This document shows positions 35,260-45,200 of a DNA stretch of 64,000 nt, piece after piece; position 1 is the stretch's first letter; each line of letters begins with the position of its first letter. The DNA is taken from NCBI RefSeq assembly GCF_008035925.1, contig NZ_CP036264.1, forward strand, positions 5,516,402 through 5,580,401, given 5' to 3'. The translations under genes and the position numbers were made by a program. This DNA comes from Stieleria maiorica (lineage in GTDB: Bacteria; Planctomycetota; Planctomycetia; Pirellulales; Pirellulaceae). The notes under the pieces are model-generated. The model saw nothing but the letters and a program-made list of their open reading frames with translations, was not told where the DNA came from and searched no databases.

Positions 35260-35886
35260 ATGGTCTCGCCGAATCAAATCACTCGCTTCTGCCGCTGGTT
35301 CTCGATCGTCGTCTTGGCGAGCGTTTTTGTCGCCGGCGGTGACTTCGCAAGAGCTCAGGATGAGGCGGAAGGCACCGGCGGGACTCAATTCGAAGGCGTC
35401 GAGCCGGATATGAGTGCGTTTGAAGGCATCGAGCGCGGTGATTCGGTCGGCACGGCATCCACGCAGGGCTTCGGACTCGCCGCCGAAAGCGGCACGGGCA
35501 ATGCTGGGGGTACGACCGGTGGATTCGGCGGCGGTGGCGGATTCGGTGGCGGCCTGGGAGGCTTGTTCGGTGCACTTGGCGGCGCCTTCGGAGGCCAGGG
35601 CGCCTCGAGCGAAAAACCGATCATCCGCGTTCGACTGCGATCGGCGATTGACGTCCCACCGCGACCGGTTGCCCAGGTCCAACAATCCGCACGACGGACG
35701 CTCGATCGCCTGCCGTACAGCAGTCGCATTCCTGGCGTCAACGTCACCATGAACGGACAAACCGCCATCCTTAGCGGCACCGTCGCCAGCGAGAAAGACC
35801 GCCGCATGAGCGAATTGCTGATGCGACTCGAGCCCGGAGTCCGCAACGTCGACAACCAAGTCGTCGTGAATTCGACCGTGAACTAA
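35260..35886 (+). CDS. Exported BON-like domain protein
   Basis: A 208-residue protein starting at the ATG at 35260; the upstream TTG (35221) would add 13 unlikely residues. The signal peptide reaches about residue 32 (FVAGGDFARAQD). A Gly-rich low-complexity region follows at about 75-120 (GGFGGGGGFGGGLGG). The C-terminal 65 residues (IPGVNVTMNGQTAILSGTV, then DRRMSELLMRLEPGVRNVDN) fit a BON domain, a small lipid-/ligand-binding alpha-beta module of periplasmic proteins such as OsmY. Its partner is unknown. Confidence 0.75.
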   Translation: MVSPNQITRFCRWFSIVVLASVFVAGGDFARAQDEAEGTGGTQFEGVEPDMSAFEGIERGDSVGTASTQGFGLAAESGTGNAGGTTGGFGGGGGFGGGLGGLFGALGGAFGGQGASSEKPIIRVRLRSAIDVPPRPVAQVQQSARRTLDRLPYSSRIPGVNVTMNGQTAILSGTVASEKDRRMSELLMRLEPGVRNVDNQVVVNSTVN

Positions 35887-35888
35887 TC

Positions 35889-36347
35889 TCATTCTTCATC
35901 ATTCTGCCATTCCAACGTCCTCCGGCGAGCCCAGACGTTCCACATGGCCAACCAGCCGGCCTGAATCCCGAACGCAAACACGATCGTCGCTCTTCCGATC
36001 GGAATCTGTGCTTCGGCCGGACTCCACTCCATCAAAACGATCGTCAAAAAGCATCCGATCGACATCGCGATCATCGAATAGCTGATGATCCATAATGCGC
36101 GGAGATCCGATCGCCACGCAAAAATCGCCAGCACGATGGCGATCAACGACAACACCGGTCCACTAATGACGATCGTTTCGATGTCGGACATCGCCAATGC
36201 CGAGGCGATCGGTGAACCGATCAAAATCAGCGAGGCGATCACGACGGCGATCTTCAATCGTCGCCGCCCGGGGAGAGTCTCGACCGGAAGTGGCGGTCGA
36301 GCGGGAACGGTTCGAGGAGCCGCATAGGGGTTGATTTCCGGTCCCAT
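35889..36347 (-). CDS. NPYAAP-type four-TM membrane protein
   Basis: A 152-residue protein. The N-terminal MGPEINPYAAP carries the NPYxxP box, which I associate with many planctomycete small membrane proteins. Four hydrophobic segments lie at about residues 31-50, 55-74, 83-104 and 116-136. There are no catalytic residues. The last codons (EWQNDEE and stop) are made by a copy of the GGCAGAATGATG repeat (35890-35908). It converges on the BON-like gene with two bases between stops, and follows the decayed exporter by 8 bases. Confidence 0.65.
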   Translation of the reverse strand: MGPEINPYAAPRTVPARPPLPVETLPGRRRLKIAVVIASLILIGSPIASALAMSDIETIVISGPVLSLIAIVLAIFAWRSDLRALWIISYSMIAMSIGCFLTIVLMEWSPAEAQIPIGRATIVFAFGIQAGWLAMWNVWARRRTLEWQNDEE

Positions 36348-36355
36348 CGGTTTCG

Positions 36356-36814
36356 CTACTCATGACGCAAGGCTTCGATCGGGCTCATGTAGGCCGCACG
36401 CCGTGCCGGATAGACTCCAAAGATCAATCCGACGCCGAGTGAAATAAACAGCGACAACAGCACCGACCACAACGCAATCCGAGGCTCCAAAGTATAAACG
36501 ATCTCCGGAGATACCGCTGACACAAACGTCCGCAAGAAGCGAAAGATCGGGCCACACATCAATCCGCACAACACGCCCAACAGCCCGCCGCTTCCGGTCA
36601 ACACCAACGTCTCGGTCAAAAACTGCTGAATGATGTCGCTGCGTCTGGCCCCCAGAGCGCGGCGGATCCCGATTTCACGCGTCCGTTCGGTCACCGTTGC
36701 CAACATGATGTTCATGATCCCGATCCCGCCGACCAGCAGCGAAATCCCTGCGATGACGACCAGCAAGACATTGAACATCGTCGTGATCGGCCAGCACGAC
36801 GTCGACGATGGCAC
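36356..36814 (-). pseudogene. MacB-type ABC permease, C-terminal remnant
   Basis: Only the last part of a MacB/FtsX-type permease remains: [45 protein letters not shown], a further two TM helices and the terminal [18 protein letters not shown]. Intact proteins have about 400 residues, with an N-terminal TM helix and a large periplasmic domain, and work with an ATPase subunit. Those parts are absent. At its 5' end the frame merges into the tail of an HlyD remnant in a different frame, so a deletion removed the HlyD end, the ATPase gene and most of the permease. An apparent start (CCATCGTCGACG region near 36814) is accidental. Confidence 0.75.
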
Positions 36815-37204
36815 TCATGCCCGGCCTCAGCCCTTTGTGCTGTTGCAGTTTGATGATGGTGTCGTACTTCACCAGATTTCCCGTCCACCAACCGGTCGGC
36901 TTGGTCACTTCGGCGATCTCGCTGACCTCGCCGATCAATCGGACGTCTGTTTTAGCTCGAGCGCCTTCCGCGCCGATTCCACCGCGAATTTCTCTCCCTG
37001 CAGTCGCAGCGGCTTGATCAATCCCTTGGCGGCCATCCTCAGATTGGACTCATAGCTCAATTCGGCTTGCTTGAGTGCTTGTTCGGCATCAAAGATTTCC
37101 TTTTCGATCGTGCCGCGTTCTTCGACGAAGGTGCCTTCGAGGTATTCCGTGATGCTTTTTTCGGCGACCGCAACGTCACTTTCGGCGGTGATCGTGTTGG
37201 CCAT
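36806..37204 (-). pseudogene. HlyD-type membrane fusion protein, remnant
   Basis: A coiled-coil segment of an HlyD/MacA-like adaptor (SITEYLEGTFVEERGTIEKEI, ALKQAELSYESNLRMAAKGL, LQGEKFAVESARKALELKQT) runs in frame to a stop at 36935. The following DNA in the next frame (from 36938) encodes the adaptor's C-terminal barrel region ([36 protein letters not shown]). The N-terminal TM helix and lipoyl domain are missing, and the coil is joined to the barrel out of frame, so an internal deletion occurred. With the adjoining MacB remnant it marks a lost tripartite exporter. Confidence 0.72.
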
Positions 37205-37427
37205 CGGACAGTTGCAAAAGCGGACAGTGGCAGAAGTTGCGGCGGGTTATCCGGCACAGAAGGCGTGCAGCAATCGAACCGCTCATTCTACCCTCTGATT
37301 TCATTCTTTTGAGCTCCAAACTGAATCCGGACGATTGCCAAAACAGCCCACCACACACGTACGGGCGGCCAATGCGTTACAAATTGATACTCCACACTCC
37401 CCCGAATTGCCTGCCCCAGGACCATTC

Positions 37428-39842
37428 ATGAACACTCCACGCGACGTCGCGCATTCCATACTTCTGTCGATCGGAATCGCGATCTGTTTGCTGCAACCGG
37501 CGCATTGGGCCGCCGGGCAAGACGACCTGGCGATCGTACATCGCGTGCCGAAGCAGCCGCTGCTGGCCGCGACGACGCGATTGGTCGAAGCGATGCAGTT
37601 TGCCGGTTCCCCCATGGATGACGCAACCCTTGCCGCGATCCAGTCCGCCGGCAAGCTCGACACGCCCGCGGACGTGTCGCGCGCGATCCAATCCGCCCTG
37701 GACCCGTTGTGTTTGGCTGCGGTGCACATCAATGCCGAGAGCCGAGTCAAGGTCGTCGAGGGTCCGGTGAAAAAGCAACTGATGCAACAGGGTTGGCGAG
37801 CATTCCTGGTGAAAGTCCATAACGAAGCCGGCATCACACCCGAATTGGTCGTCGACAGTCCCAATGCGGCGCCGGTTTATCAGAAAGGCCGCGGCGCCCG
37901 TCAACGTCCCCGCAGCGACGAAGATCTGGTCGACGGAAGTGAAACCGAAGACCGTTGGCTGGACCTGTCGATGCTCAACCGGTCACCGCTGAAAAAGCAA
38001 CTCAGCGGTCTGAACCTGGAATACCGAGTCGTCATGCTGGGCAGCCGCGATGCCGGCAAACGCGAAGCCAACATCGCCTTCAACGTCGGCCAGGGGACTC
38101 AGGACATCGGGTTTCGAAACAGCGTCGCGATCCTGTTCGATTGCCAGAGTGCGGTGGACGTCCAACTGGGAATCATCGACGTCGACGGAAAGCCGACGAC
38201 CGCCTCGCTGTTGATCACCGACGATCAAGCACGCGTGTACCCGAACCCGGCGAAACGTTTGGCCCCTGATTTCTTCTTTCACCACCAAGTCTATCGGGCC
38301 GACGGCGAGTCGGTGCTGCTGCCGCCCGGCGAATACAACGTGACGGTGACGCGTGGGCCGGAATACGTGCCGATCCGACGTCGCATCCAAGTCCCCGAAA
38401 TCGAGCGGCATCAAGAGTCCTTTCAACTGCAACGTTGGATCCACTTGGCCAAACGCCGTTGGTATTCCGGCGACCACCATGTCCACGCGGCGGGTTGTGC
38501 TCACTATGACAGTCCGACCGAAGGCGTCGGCCCGGAAGACATGATGCGGCACCTGTTGGGCGAAGATGTCAACGTCGGCTGCGTGCTCAGCTGGGGCCCC
38601 TGCTGGTACACCCAAAAAGAATTCTTCAATGGTCAAACGTCCGCACTGTCGACCGAAGACAACTTGATGCGATACGACGTCGAAGTCAGCGGATTCCCCA
38701 GTTCCCACGCCGGTCACCTGTGTCTGCTGAATCTGAGCGAAGATGACTATCCGGGCACGAAAGCGATTGAGGACTGGCCGAGCTGGACGCTGCCGGTCTT
38801 GGAATGGGGCAAACAGCAAGGCGGAGTCGTCGGGTACAGCCACAGCGGATGGGGTTTGGCCCTTCCCGACACGATGCCCGACGGATCACGCAAGTTTGTC
38901 GGACGCCCCTGGGGTGGTGCCAAGGGAGATTGGCGTGGGAAGGCCGCCGACACGTTGCCGGACTTTGCGATGCCGAAGTTTGACGGGATCGGGGCCAACG
39001 AATACATCGTCACCGTCGCCGAAGACGTCTGCGATTTTATCTCGGCCGTCGACACGCCGGCGATCTGGGAACTCAACATCTGGTACCACACGCTCAATTG
39101 CGGCATGACCGCACGGATCAGCGGCGAGACCGATTTCCCCTGCATCTACGGTGACCGCGTCGGCCTGGGACGAATCTATGTCCAATTAGACGACGATCAA
39201 CCACTGGACTACGAAAACTGGATTGCGGGATTAAAGGACGGGCGCAGCTACTGCGGGGACGGACTCAGCCACATCATCGATTTCGCCGTCGACGGTCTGG
39301 GCGTCGGGCAAAAGCAATCCGCCGACAGCCCTGCCAGTCGTCTGGATCTTGATCGTCCCGGAACGGTGAACGCGACCTTCGATGTCGCCGCGTTGTTGAA
39401 GGAAACGCCGACCGAGGAAACCGAGCGGATTCGCAAGCTGCGATTGGACGAAAAACCGTACTGGCATCTCGAACGCTGTCGACTCGGTGATTCTCGACGC
39501 GTTCCGGTGGAAGTGATCGTCAATGGCGAAGTGGCTGCAACACGCGAAATCACCGCCGACGGATCCGTCACGTCGCATTCGATCCCGGTACAAATCGATC
39601 AGTCCTCGTGGGTCGCCGTTCGAATCCTGCCCTCGGTCCACACCAATCCCGTCTTTGTCCACGTCGCAGACAAACCGATCCGGGCCAACCGAAAAAGCGC
39701 GCGGTGGTGCATCGACGCCGTTGCGGCGTGCTGGAATTCCAAGCAAGGTCAGATCCGCGAGTCTGAACGAGCCGAAGCCAAAGCCGCCTACGACCAAGCA
39801 GCCGAGCGCTATCGAACCATCCTCGCCGAATCCAGCAATTAG
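37428..39842 (+). CDS. Exported CehA/McbA-like metallohydrolase
   Basis: An 804-residue exported protein. The start at 37428 follows an AGGA seven bases upstream and opens a signal peptide (HSILLSIGIAICLLQPAHWAAG). The N-terminal 300 residues are beta-rich. From about residue 345 a PHP-like metallohydrolase domain begins with GDHHVHAAG (Asp349, His350, His351, His353), then LSWGPCW, GYSHSGWG (around 475) and later acidic and His residues (GANEYIVTVAEDVCDF). CehA/McbA relatives include carbaryl-type ester hydrolases, but most are uncharacterised. The substrate is unknown. The C-terminal 120 residues form a beta-rich add-on (PVEVIVNGEVAATREI). Confidence 0.82.
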   Translation: MNTPRDVAHSILLSIGIAICLLQPAHWAAGQDDLAIVHRVPKQPLLAATTRLVEAMQFAGSPMDDATLAAIQSAGKLDTPADVSRAIQSALDPLCLAAVHINAESRVKVVEGPVKKQLMQQGWRAFLVKVHNEAGITPELVVDSPNAAPVYQKGRGARQRPRSDEDLVDGSETEDRWLDLSMLNRSPLKKQLSGLNLEYRVVMLGSRDAGKREANIAFNVGQGTQDIGFRNSVAILFDCQSAVDVQLGIIDVDGKPTTASLLITDDQARVYPNPAKRLAPDFFFHHQVYRADGESVLLPPGEYNVTVTRGPEYVPIRRRIQVPEIERHQESFQLQRWIHLAKRRWYSGDHHVHAAGCAHYDSPTEGVGPEDMMRHLLGEDVNVGCVLSWGPCWYTQKEFFNGQTSALSTEDNLMRYDVEVSGFPSSHAGHLCLLNLSEDDYPGTKAIEDWPSWTLPVLEWGKQQGGVVGYSHSGWGLALPDTMPDGSRKFVGRPWGGAKGDWRGKAADTLPDFAMPKFDGIGANEYIVTVAEDVCDFISAVDTPAIWELNIWYHTLNCGMTARISGETDFPCIYGDRVGLGRIYVQLDDDQPLDYENWIAGLKDGRSYCGDGLSHIIDFAVDGLGVGQKQSADSPASRLDLDRPGTVNATFDVAALLKETPTEETERIRKLRLDEKPYWHLERCRLGDSRRVPVEVIVNGEVAATREITADGSVTSHSIPVQIDQSSWVAVRILPSVHTNPVFVHVADKPIRANRKSARWCIDAVAACWNSKQGQIRESERAEAKAAYDQAAERYRTILAESSN

Positions 39843-39854
39843 GCTTCCCGCCCG

Positions 39855-39996
39855 TGTTGGTGTTTAGCCTTTAGGCGATTCTCGGTCGCCGCATCGCAGC
39901 GACCGTGGGCTGCTCTTTTCAGAGTACGATGGCCCTTCCGGGCCGTCGTCGTAAACGACTCGGTGCGACGACCTAGAAAGGACGTCGTACAGTTCA
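39855..39996. repeat. Repeat-rich gap
   Basis: GTTGGTGTTTAGCCTTTAGG at 39855-39874, continuing GCGATTCTCG, is a left-half copy of the palindrome at 33044-33124. It is followed by a short inverted repeat around GGCCCTTCCGGGCC at about 39930-39943. The latter sits between convergent genes and may be a terminator. Confidence 0.5.
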
Positions 39997-41448
39997 TCAG
40001 TTCCCCACTGTGTTCTTTGCGCACAGGCGTTCGACGAACGTTTCCGCTTCCGGCGTCAACTTGGCGATCCGGATCGTTGTCAGCTGTTTTAATTCTGCCA
40101 GTGGTTGAACATCATCAAGCGTCACCTGGTTGCGATTTCGAACGACCAGAAACGACAATCGCTCCAACTTGGCGATCTCGCGAAACGTCGCCTTGGTCGG
40201 ATAGACCCGACCCTGCAGATCCAACGAACGCAGTGAAAGACCGTCGGTAAACCGTATCGGTGTCGGCACTTTGTTATACAGCGTTAACTCCTGTAGCCGA
40301 TTCATCCGTGCGATGTACTGCCAAACGAACAGATGATTCCGAACCAGCAACTCGATCGGCGGGTTCATCGATGCGACAACTTCTAAGTCGTGTTCAAGAT
40401 GCTCCTGGACATTAAGATCCAGTTCTCTCATTCCCAAACTCACCCAGGAACGTAGCAGACCTGCGTTTAACCGTGGCGACGCAATCGACAATCGGTACCG
40501 CCAAAACGCGTCCCCCCAATAGACAAACTCGACGCGTGTGTCGAACAGCCCCACCTTCCTCAGCCCCGGCCGTAACCAACCGGTGATTCCTGCCAGCGTG
40601 ACGTCGGGGGTGCTTGTTTCGTTTCGGTTGAAGATGTCGATCCGGCCGAAGTTTCGGTAGTCGATCAGATGCAACCGACGGTCATCGATCGTGCAGCTTT
40701 GAAGATCAAGTTCTCGCGCCCGAACCGTATTGATCGCACGGCACGCGTCATCGGTCAGTTCACAATCACGCAACAGCAATTTGTCGACGCGAGACGTGTC
40801 CGTGCGACAAAACAGTTGAATCTCCTCGGCGTCGAAATCCCACAGAAAACACGACCCGACCGGTTGAAGGTGTTCGATCGACGCGAGTTGACGCATCACG
40901 TCGCCGGTCATGCGAGATGACTTTTGGTTGTAATATTCAGGCGAAAACACCAGTCGCTGCAGCTGCGGCAACTCTCCCAGCCGGCCGACCTTTGCCGGGG
41001 CGATTCGTGTGTCGTGGATGTCCAACGCCTCGAGTGATTGACAGTCCAACAAATGGTCGATCGCGCCGCTTGTCAGGTGGTGATTGCCCCACAACGACAT
41101 TCGTTTCAGCTGCTTGCACTTAGCCAATTCGGCGATGTCGTCGGCTGCGATCGAGGTGCGATCGAGGTAGAGTCGCTGCAGTGATTTCAGGTGTTCGATG
41201 CCGTCAAGGCCACCACGCCTGAGTCGACTGTGAGAAAGATTGACCTGCGTCGGCGTCGCAAAAAAATGATCTGTCCGCCGATGAAAAGTGTCCAGGACAG
41301 ATGAGTGATAATGCACCTTCCCGCCGAGCGATTCAAAACGTTGGACGATCTCGCGAATCCGCGTCTGTCGCTGGTAACCAAGGATCCCGATCGCGGTCAC
41401 GGCCGCCAGCAGCAAAAGCGTTCGAATCGAAAATCGAAGACGTTTCAT
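39997..41448 (-). CDS. Membrane-anchored leucine-rich-repeat-like protein
   Basis: A 483-residue protein starting at the ATG at 41448. Upstream in-frame sequence lies in a tandem repeat and is not protein-like. The N-terminus MKRLRFSIRTLLLLAAVTAIGILGY is a signal anchor with the FSIRTLL phrase common in planctomycete membrane proteins. The rest shows irregular leucine-rich repeats (LKSLQRLYLDRTSIAADDIAEL, CKQLKRMSLWGNHHLTSGAIDHL, LDIHDTRIAPAKVGRL, ELDLQSCTIDD, LRSLDLQGRV). The likely role is protein-protein contact at the membrane face; the partner is unknown. Confidence 0.75.
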   Translation of the reverse strand: MKRLRFSIRTLLLLAAVTAIGILGYQRQTRIREIVQRFESLGGKVHYHSSVLDTFHRRTDHFFATPTQVNLSHSRLRRGGLDGIEHLKSLQRLYLDRTSIAADDIAELAKCKQLKRMSLWGNHHLTSGAIDHLLDCQSLEALDIHDTRIAPAKVGRLGELPQLQRLVFSPEYYNQKSSRMTGDVMRQLASIEHLQPVGSCFLWDFDAEEIQLFCRTDTSRVDKLLLRDCELTDDACRAINTVRARELDLQSCTIDDRRLHLIDYRNFGRIDIFNRNETSTPDVTLAGITGWLRPGLRKVGLFDTRVEFVYWGDAFWRYRLSIASPRLNAGLLRSWVSLGMRELDLNVQEHLEHDLEVVASMNPPIELLVRNHLFVWQYIARMNRLQELTLYNKVPTPIRFTDGLSLRSLDLQGRVYPTKATFREIAKLERLSFLVVRNRNQVTLDDVQPLAELKQLTTIRIAKLTPEAETFVERLCAKNTVGN

Positions 41449-41468
41449 GGCATCATCGTACCAACAAA

Positions 41469-41596
41469 CGTAGCTACCGTCGTCAGACGGTGGTCCCCAG
41501 CACATCCACGCTCCGGCAAGCGTAGCTACTGTCGCCAGACGGTGGTCCCCAGCACATCCACGCTCCGGCAAACGTAGTTACCGTCGCCAGACGATG
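41469..41596. repeat. 52-base tandem REP array
   Basis: Two complete 52-base units (41469-41520 and 41521-41572) and a partial third (41573-41596). Each starts CGTAGCTAC and contains GTCGCCAGACGGTGG, a palindromic core related to the family A repeat. The rest of the unit is GTCCCCAGCACATCCACGCT plus CCGGCAA. The array ends three bases before the RAYT stop at 41600-41602. Confidence 0.8.
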
Positions 41597-41599
41597 CGG

Positions 41600-42190
41600 C
41601 TACGATTCCCGCACAACCTCATTCGCTGCCCGGAACAATCCATGCTTTTGAAGAAAAGAGTATGCCCGCCAAAATCGACTCCAATAATCGTCTTCCCAGA
41701 TCGTCAACTCAGGATACCCAGGCACCAAGCACCCTGTGTATTTGTAATCGCGAAAACAATCTACAGGTACCAATCCGGCGCGCTCTGGGTTTCGAGCGAT
41801 CTAATTGACTAAATCCCACAACGCAAACTCCTTTCGCTCGTCGTCTCGGAGCACACGGTCATGTGGTTGGTGTTGCAGTTGAAATCCGATTTTGCCAAGC
41901 GCTGAATTCATGTGCTTTCGGAAGTACTTCATCGCCTTCAACTGGTCTGACGCCGCATCGATGCCAATCCACAAAGCATGTAAGTGGTCTGACATCAGGC
42001 AGTAGATCGGGCAGACAAGTCCGTATCGAAACATGGCGTGTGTTAAAAGCTCCCGAAATTTGTAGAGGAAGATGGGACGCAGCCAGCCAGTCGCGCGGTC
42101 CTGGATCGTCATCGTCCAATGCACAGAGGCGTCGCCCTGATAGCACTCAGGCGAGAGACGGGGCAGGTGCTTGTTGTTGCGGGCATCCAC
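41600..42190 (-). pseudogene. REP-associated tyrosine transposase (RAYT), interrupted by amber stop
   Basis: IS200/Y1-like transposase of 196 codons. The N-terminal part (42190 to 41804) contains CPIYCLMSDHLHALWIG with the His-x-His pair of the Y1 superfamily, and a helix with a Tyr (KAMKYFRKHMNSALG). A single in-frame TAG lies at 41803-41801. Reading on gives IARNPERAGLVPVDCF, YKYTGCLVPGYPEL, DYWSRFWRAYSFLQKHGL and a stop at 41600. NPxRAGLV is the hallmark of RAYTs, so the stop interrupts one ancestral gene, probably at a Tyr codon before IARNP. REP units in opposite orientations flank it (41469-41596 and 42187-42213). The GTG start at 42190 touches the repeat. Confidence 0.85.
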
Positions 42191-42213
42191 CTTCTGGCGA
42201 AGGTAGCTACGTT
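42187..42213. repeat. REP family A unit bordering the RAYT
   Basis: CCACCTTCTGGCGAAGGTAG followed by CTACGTT. It is inverted relative to the array at 41469-41596, so the two sides of the transposase remnant form an inverted REP pair. Identical or near-identical units occur at 16640 and 53822. Confidence 0.8.
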
Positions 42214-42225
42214 AAGCGGCCCCCG

Positions 42226-45200
42226 CTACGCCGGGACCGGCACGGCCGGCTCGTCGCTTTGATACTCTCCGATCTCGTCTTCCGATTCGGCAACCAAGCG
42301 GCCGCCGGCACTCCAGTACAACGAATAGGTGACCGGAACCAGGTACAACACAACAACGGTTGCAAACAACTCGCCAAAAGCGATGCTGGTCGCCATCGGG
42401 ATCAAAATCTGGGCCTGAATCGACGACTCCAACAGGATCGGCACCAACCCACCGATCGTCGTGATCGTGGTCAACAAGACCGGCCGGAACCGCCTGGCCC
42501 CCGATTCCGTGAGCGCTTGTCCGATCGGCATCCCGCCGCGAACCCGGGAATTGATAAAGTCGATCAACACGATCGAGTCATTCACGACGATCCCGGTCAG
42601 CGCGATGATCCCGTAAAAACTGAACAAGGTCAGCGGCAACCCCATCATCAAGTGCCCGACCACCGCACCGAGCGCCCCGAACGGGATGATCAACATCACC
42701 AACAACGGCTGAACGGACGACTTAAATTCGATCGCCAACAGGATGTACATGGCAAACAAAGCGACGCCGAACCCGCTGAATAAACTGCCCATCGACTCGG
42801 CGCGACGTTCCTGCTGCCCCTCCCAACGCACTCTCAGCTCCGGATACTTCGCCAACAATCCCGGCAAGAACTCCGCTTGCAGATCCGCAACGATCTCTTC
42901 AGCGTTCCCGGTTTCTTCGTCCAGATTGCTCGACACCGTGATCGATCGGGCTTGATCGATGCGATTGATTTCCGAGTAGGCGCGGACGACATCGATTTCG
43001 GCCAGTTCGGTGATCGGCCGTTCGATCCCGTCACTCAATCGGACCCGGACTTCATCAAAATTGGCCAGCAACCGCCGGTCGTCACGCGGGTAGGTGACCA
43101 TGATCTTCACTTCGTGGCGTCCGCGTTGCACCCGCATGACTTCTTCACCGTAGTACGCCGCCCGCACGGTTTCGGCCAGGTCGGCCGTCCGCACGCCCAT
43201 CGCGAACGCTTCGGGTTTGATCCGGAAACGATACTCCCATTTCCCGGGCACCGAGTCGTCCTTGATGTCATAAACACCGGGGTACTTGGCCAAACGTTCC
43301 TTGCACTCTTCGACGGCGGTTTCCAGTTTGTCCACGCTGCGGGCCGGACCGAGCAACTTGAATTCGATCGGTGTCCCTCCGGGGCCGAAGGACCGCGTGC
43401 CCAACGTCAATTCCTCCGTGCCGACGATCGTCCCGACCTCTTCACGCCACTGGGCGACGATGGCCCGGCTGTGCACGCCGCGACTTTCCGCATTGACCAA
43501 TTCGACTTCGACACTGCCCTTGTGCCCTCCGCCGCCGGAGGGCATCGGGGATCCACCGGGGCCGCCGCCTGAAACCGCAGCGCCGACGACGCGGTAGGAC
43601 GTCTTGGCAATCGGCTGACCACGTTTATCGTAGCGATCGGCGATCCGCCAAAACGCGTCTTCCACCTGCTTGGTTGCCGCGACCGTCACGCTTTCCGGCG
43701 TCCCGTCGGGAAACACCACGGTCGCGCTCAGCGTATTGCCATCGACCCGAGGAAAGAAATTGAACTGAATGATTCCGCTGCGGTACAGACCGCCGGTCAA
43801 GATCAACGCGGCGAAACAGAGGGCGACGGCGATCGAACGGTTGCCGAGCGACCAGCGCAGCGTCGGACCATAGACACGATCGATGTAACGATCCAACAGC
43901 CACGTCGCGCCCCGATTCAACTTTTGGGCGACCAGCAGCAATGGCCGAAACACGTACAGCACGACGTTAAAAAATCGAAACACGATGCTGTCTTCGTGTG
44001 CCAAGTGACAGGGCAAGATCGTGATGCACTCGAACAGCGAGACCATCAGGATGGCGATGATCGCGGCCGGCATCACCGCAGTGAACTTGCCCATGGTTCC
44101 ACTGACAAACAACAGCGGCGCGAACGCGACCACGGTCGTCAAAACAGCCGTCGTCACCGACGGAATCACCTCCACCGTCCCGTCGATCGCAGCTCGCAAA
44201 TGGGGCTTTCCCATCTGCCGATGCGCGAACACGTTCTCTCCGACGACGATCGCGTCGTCGACCACGATGCCCAGCGCCATGACAAACGCAAACATCGAAA
44301 TCAGGTTCAACGTCTGGCCGGTCAAATACAAAAAGATGCCCGCGGCGAGGATGGAGAACGGGATTCCCAACGCGACCCAAAACGCCAATTTCGGATCCAG
44401 GAACAACAGCAACAGTGTGAACACGATCACCAGCCCCTGAGCGCCATTGTTGAGCAACAGGTCCAAGCGCCCCCGGACCTCGACCGATTCGTCGCTCCAG
44501 GTCATCAGCTGGTAACCCGGCGGCAATTCGGCATTCGCGACGTAGTCTTTGACCGCGTCGATCATCACGAACAAGTCTTCCGACGTGCTGCGCTCGACCG
44601 AAAGTGCCAGCGCGGGTTTACCGTTGATCACATTGATCGCCGTGGCGTCGGTGAACTCATCGCGGACCGTGCCGAGGTCGGCGACCGTCAGAACCGCGCC
44701 GCTGGGCTCGGTGACCAAAGGCAATTCGGCCAACTCGTCGCCGTTGGTCCGTCGATTATTTCCCCGCAACAACACCTCTTGGGATTGGCTGCGGATCGAT
44801 CCGGCAGGCAATTCGCGGTTTTCTCGGCGAATGATCTCGGCGGCCTGCCGTAGCGTCAGCCCGTGGGCCCGCAGCGTTTCCTCGGGAATCTCGATGTCGA
44901 TCTGGTAATCACGCGCGGCCAGAAAGTCGACTTGCGACACCGAATCGATCGCCAGCAAGTCGTCGCGGATGCGTTCGGCGACCTCGCGCAGGTCCAATTG
45001 TGCTTGCGAGGACAGTGTGTCGTCGGCGTTCCGCGGGGCCGTTTCGGGGGCCAGCACGCCGACACGGATCGAAGGGCGTCGGTTGGTGACCAACGTGACC
45101 ACGGGGTCTTCGGCTTCGAGCGGAAAGCTGGGGATTCGATCTACGCCCGAACGAACTTCGTCCAAGACGCGATCGGGCGAACGAGCCCCGGGGATCAATT

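Noticed and set aside
36675-36938. An 87-codon frame as an independent gene
   Set aside because: Its first half is the barrel tail of the HlyD remnant and its second half is an out-of-frame reading of the MacB remnant.
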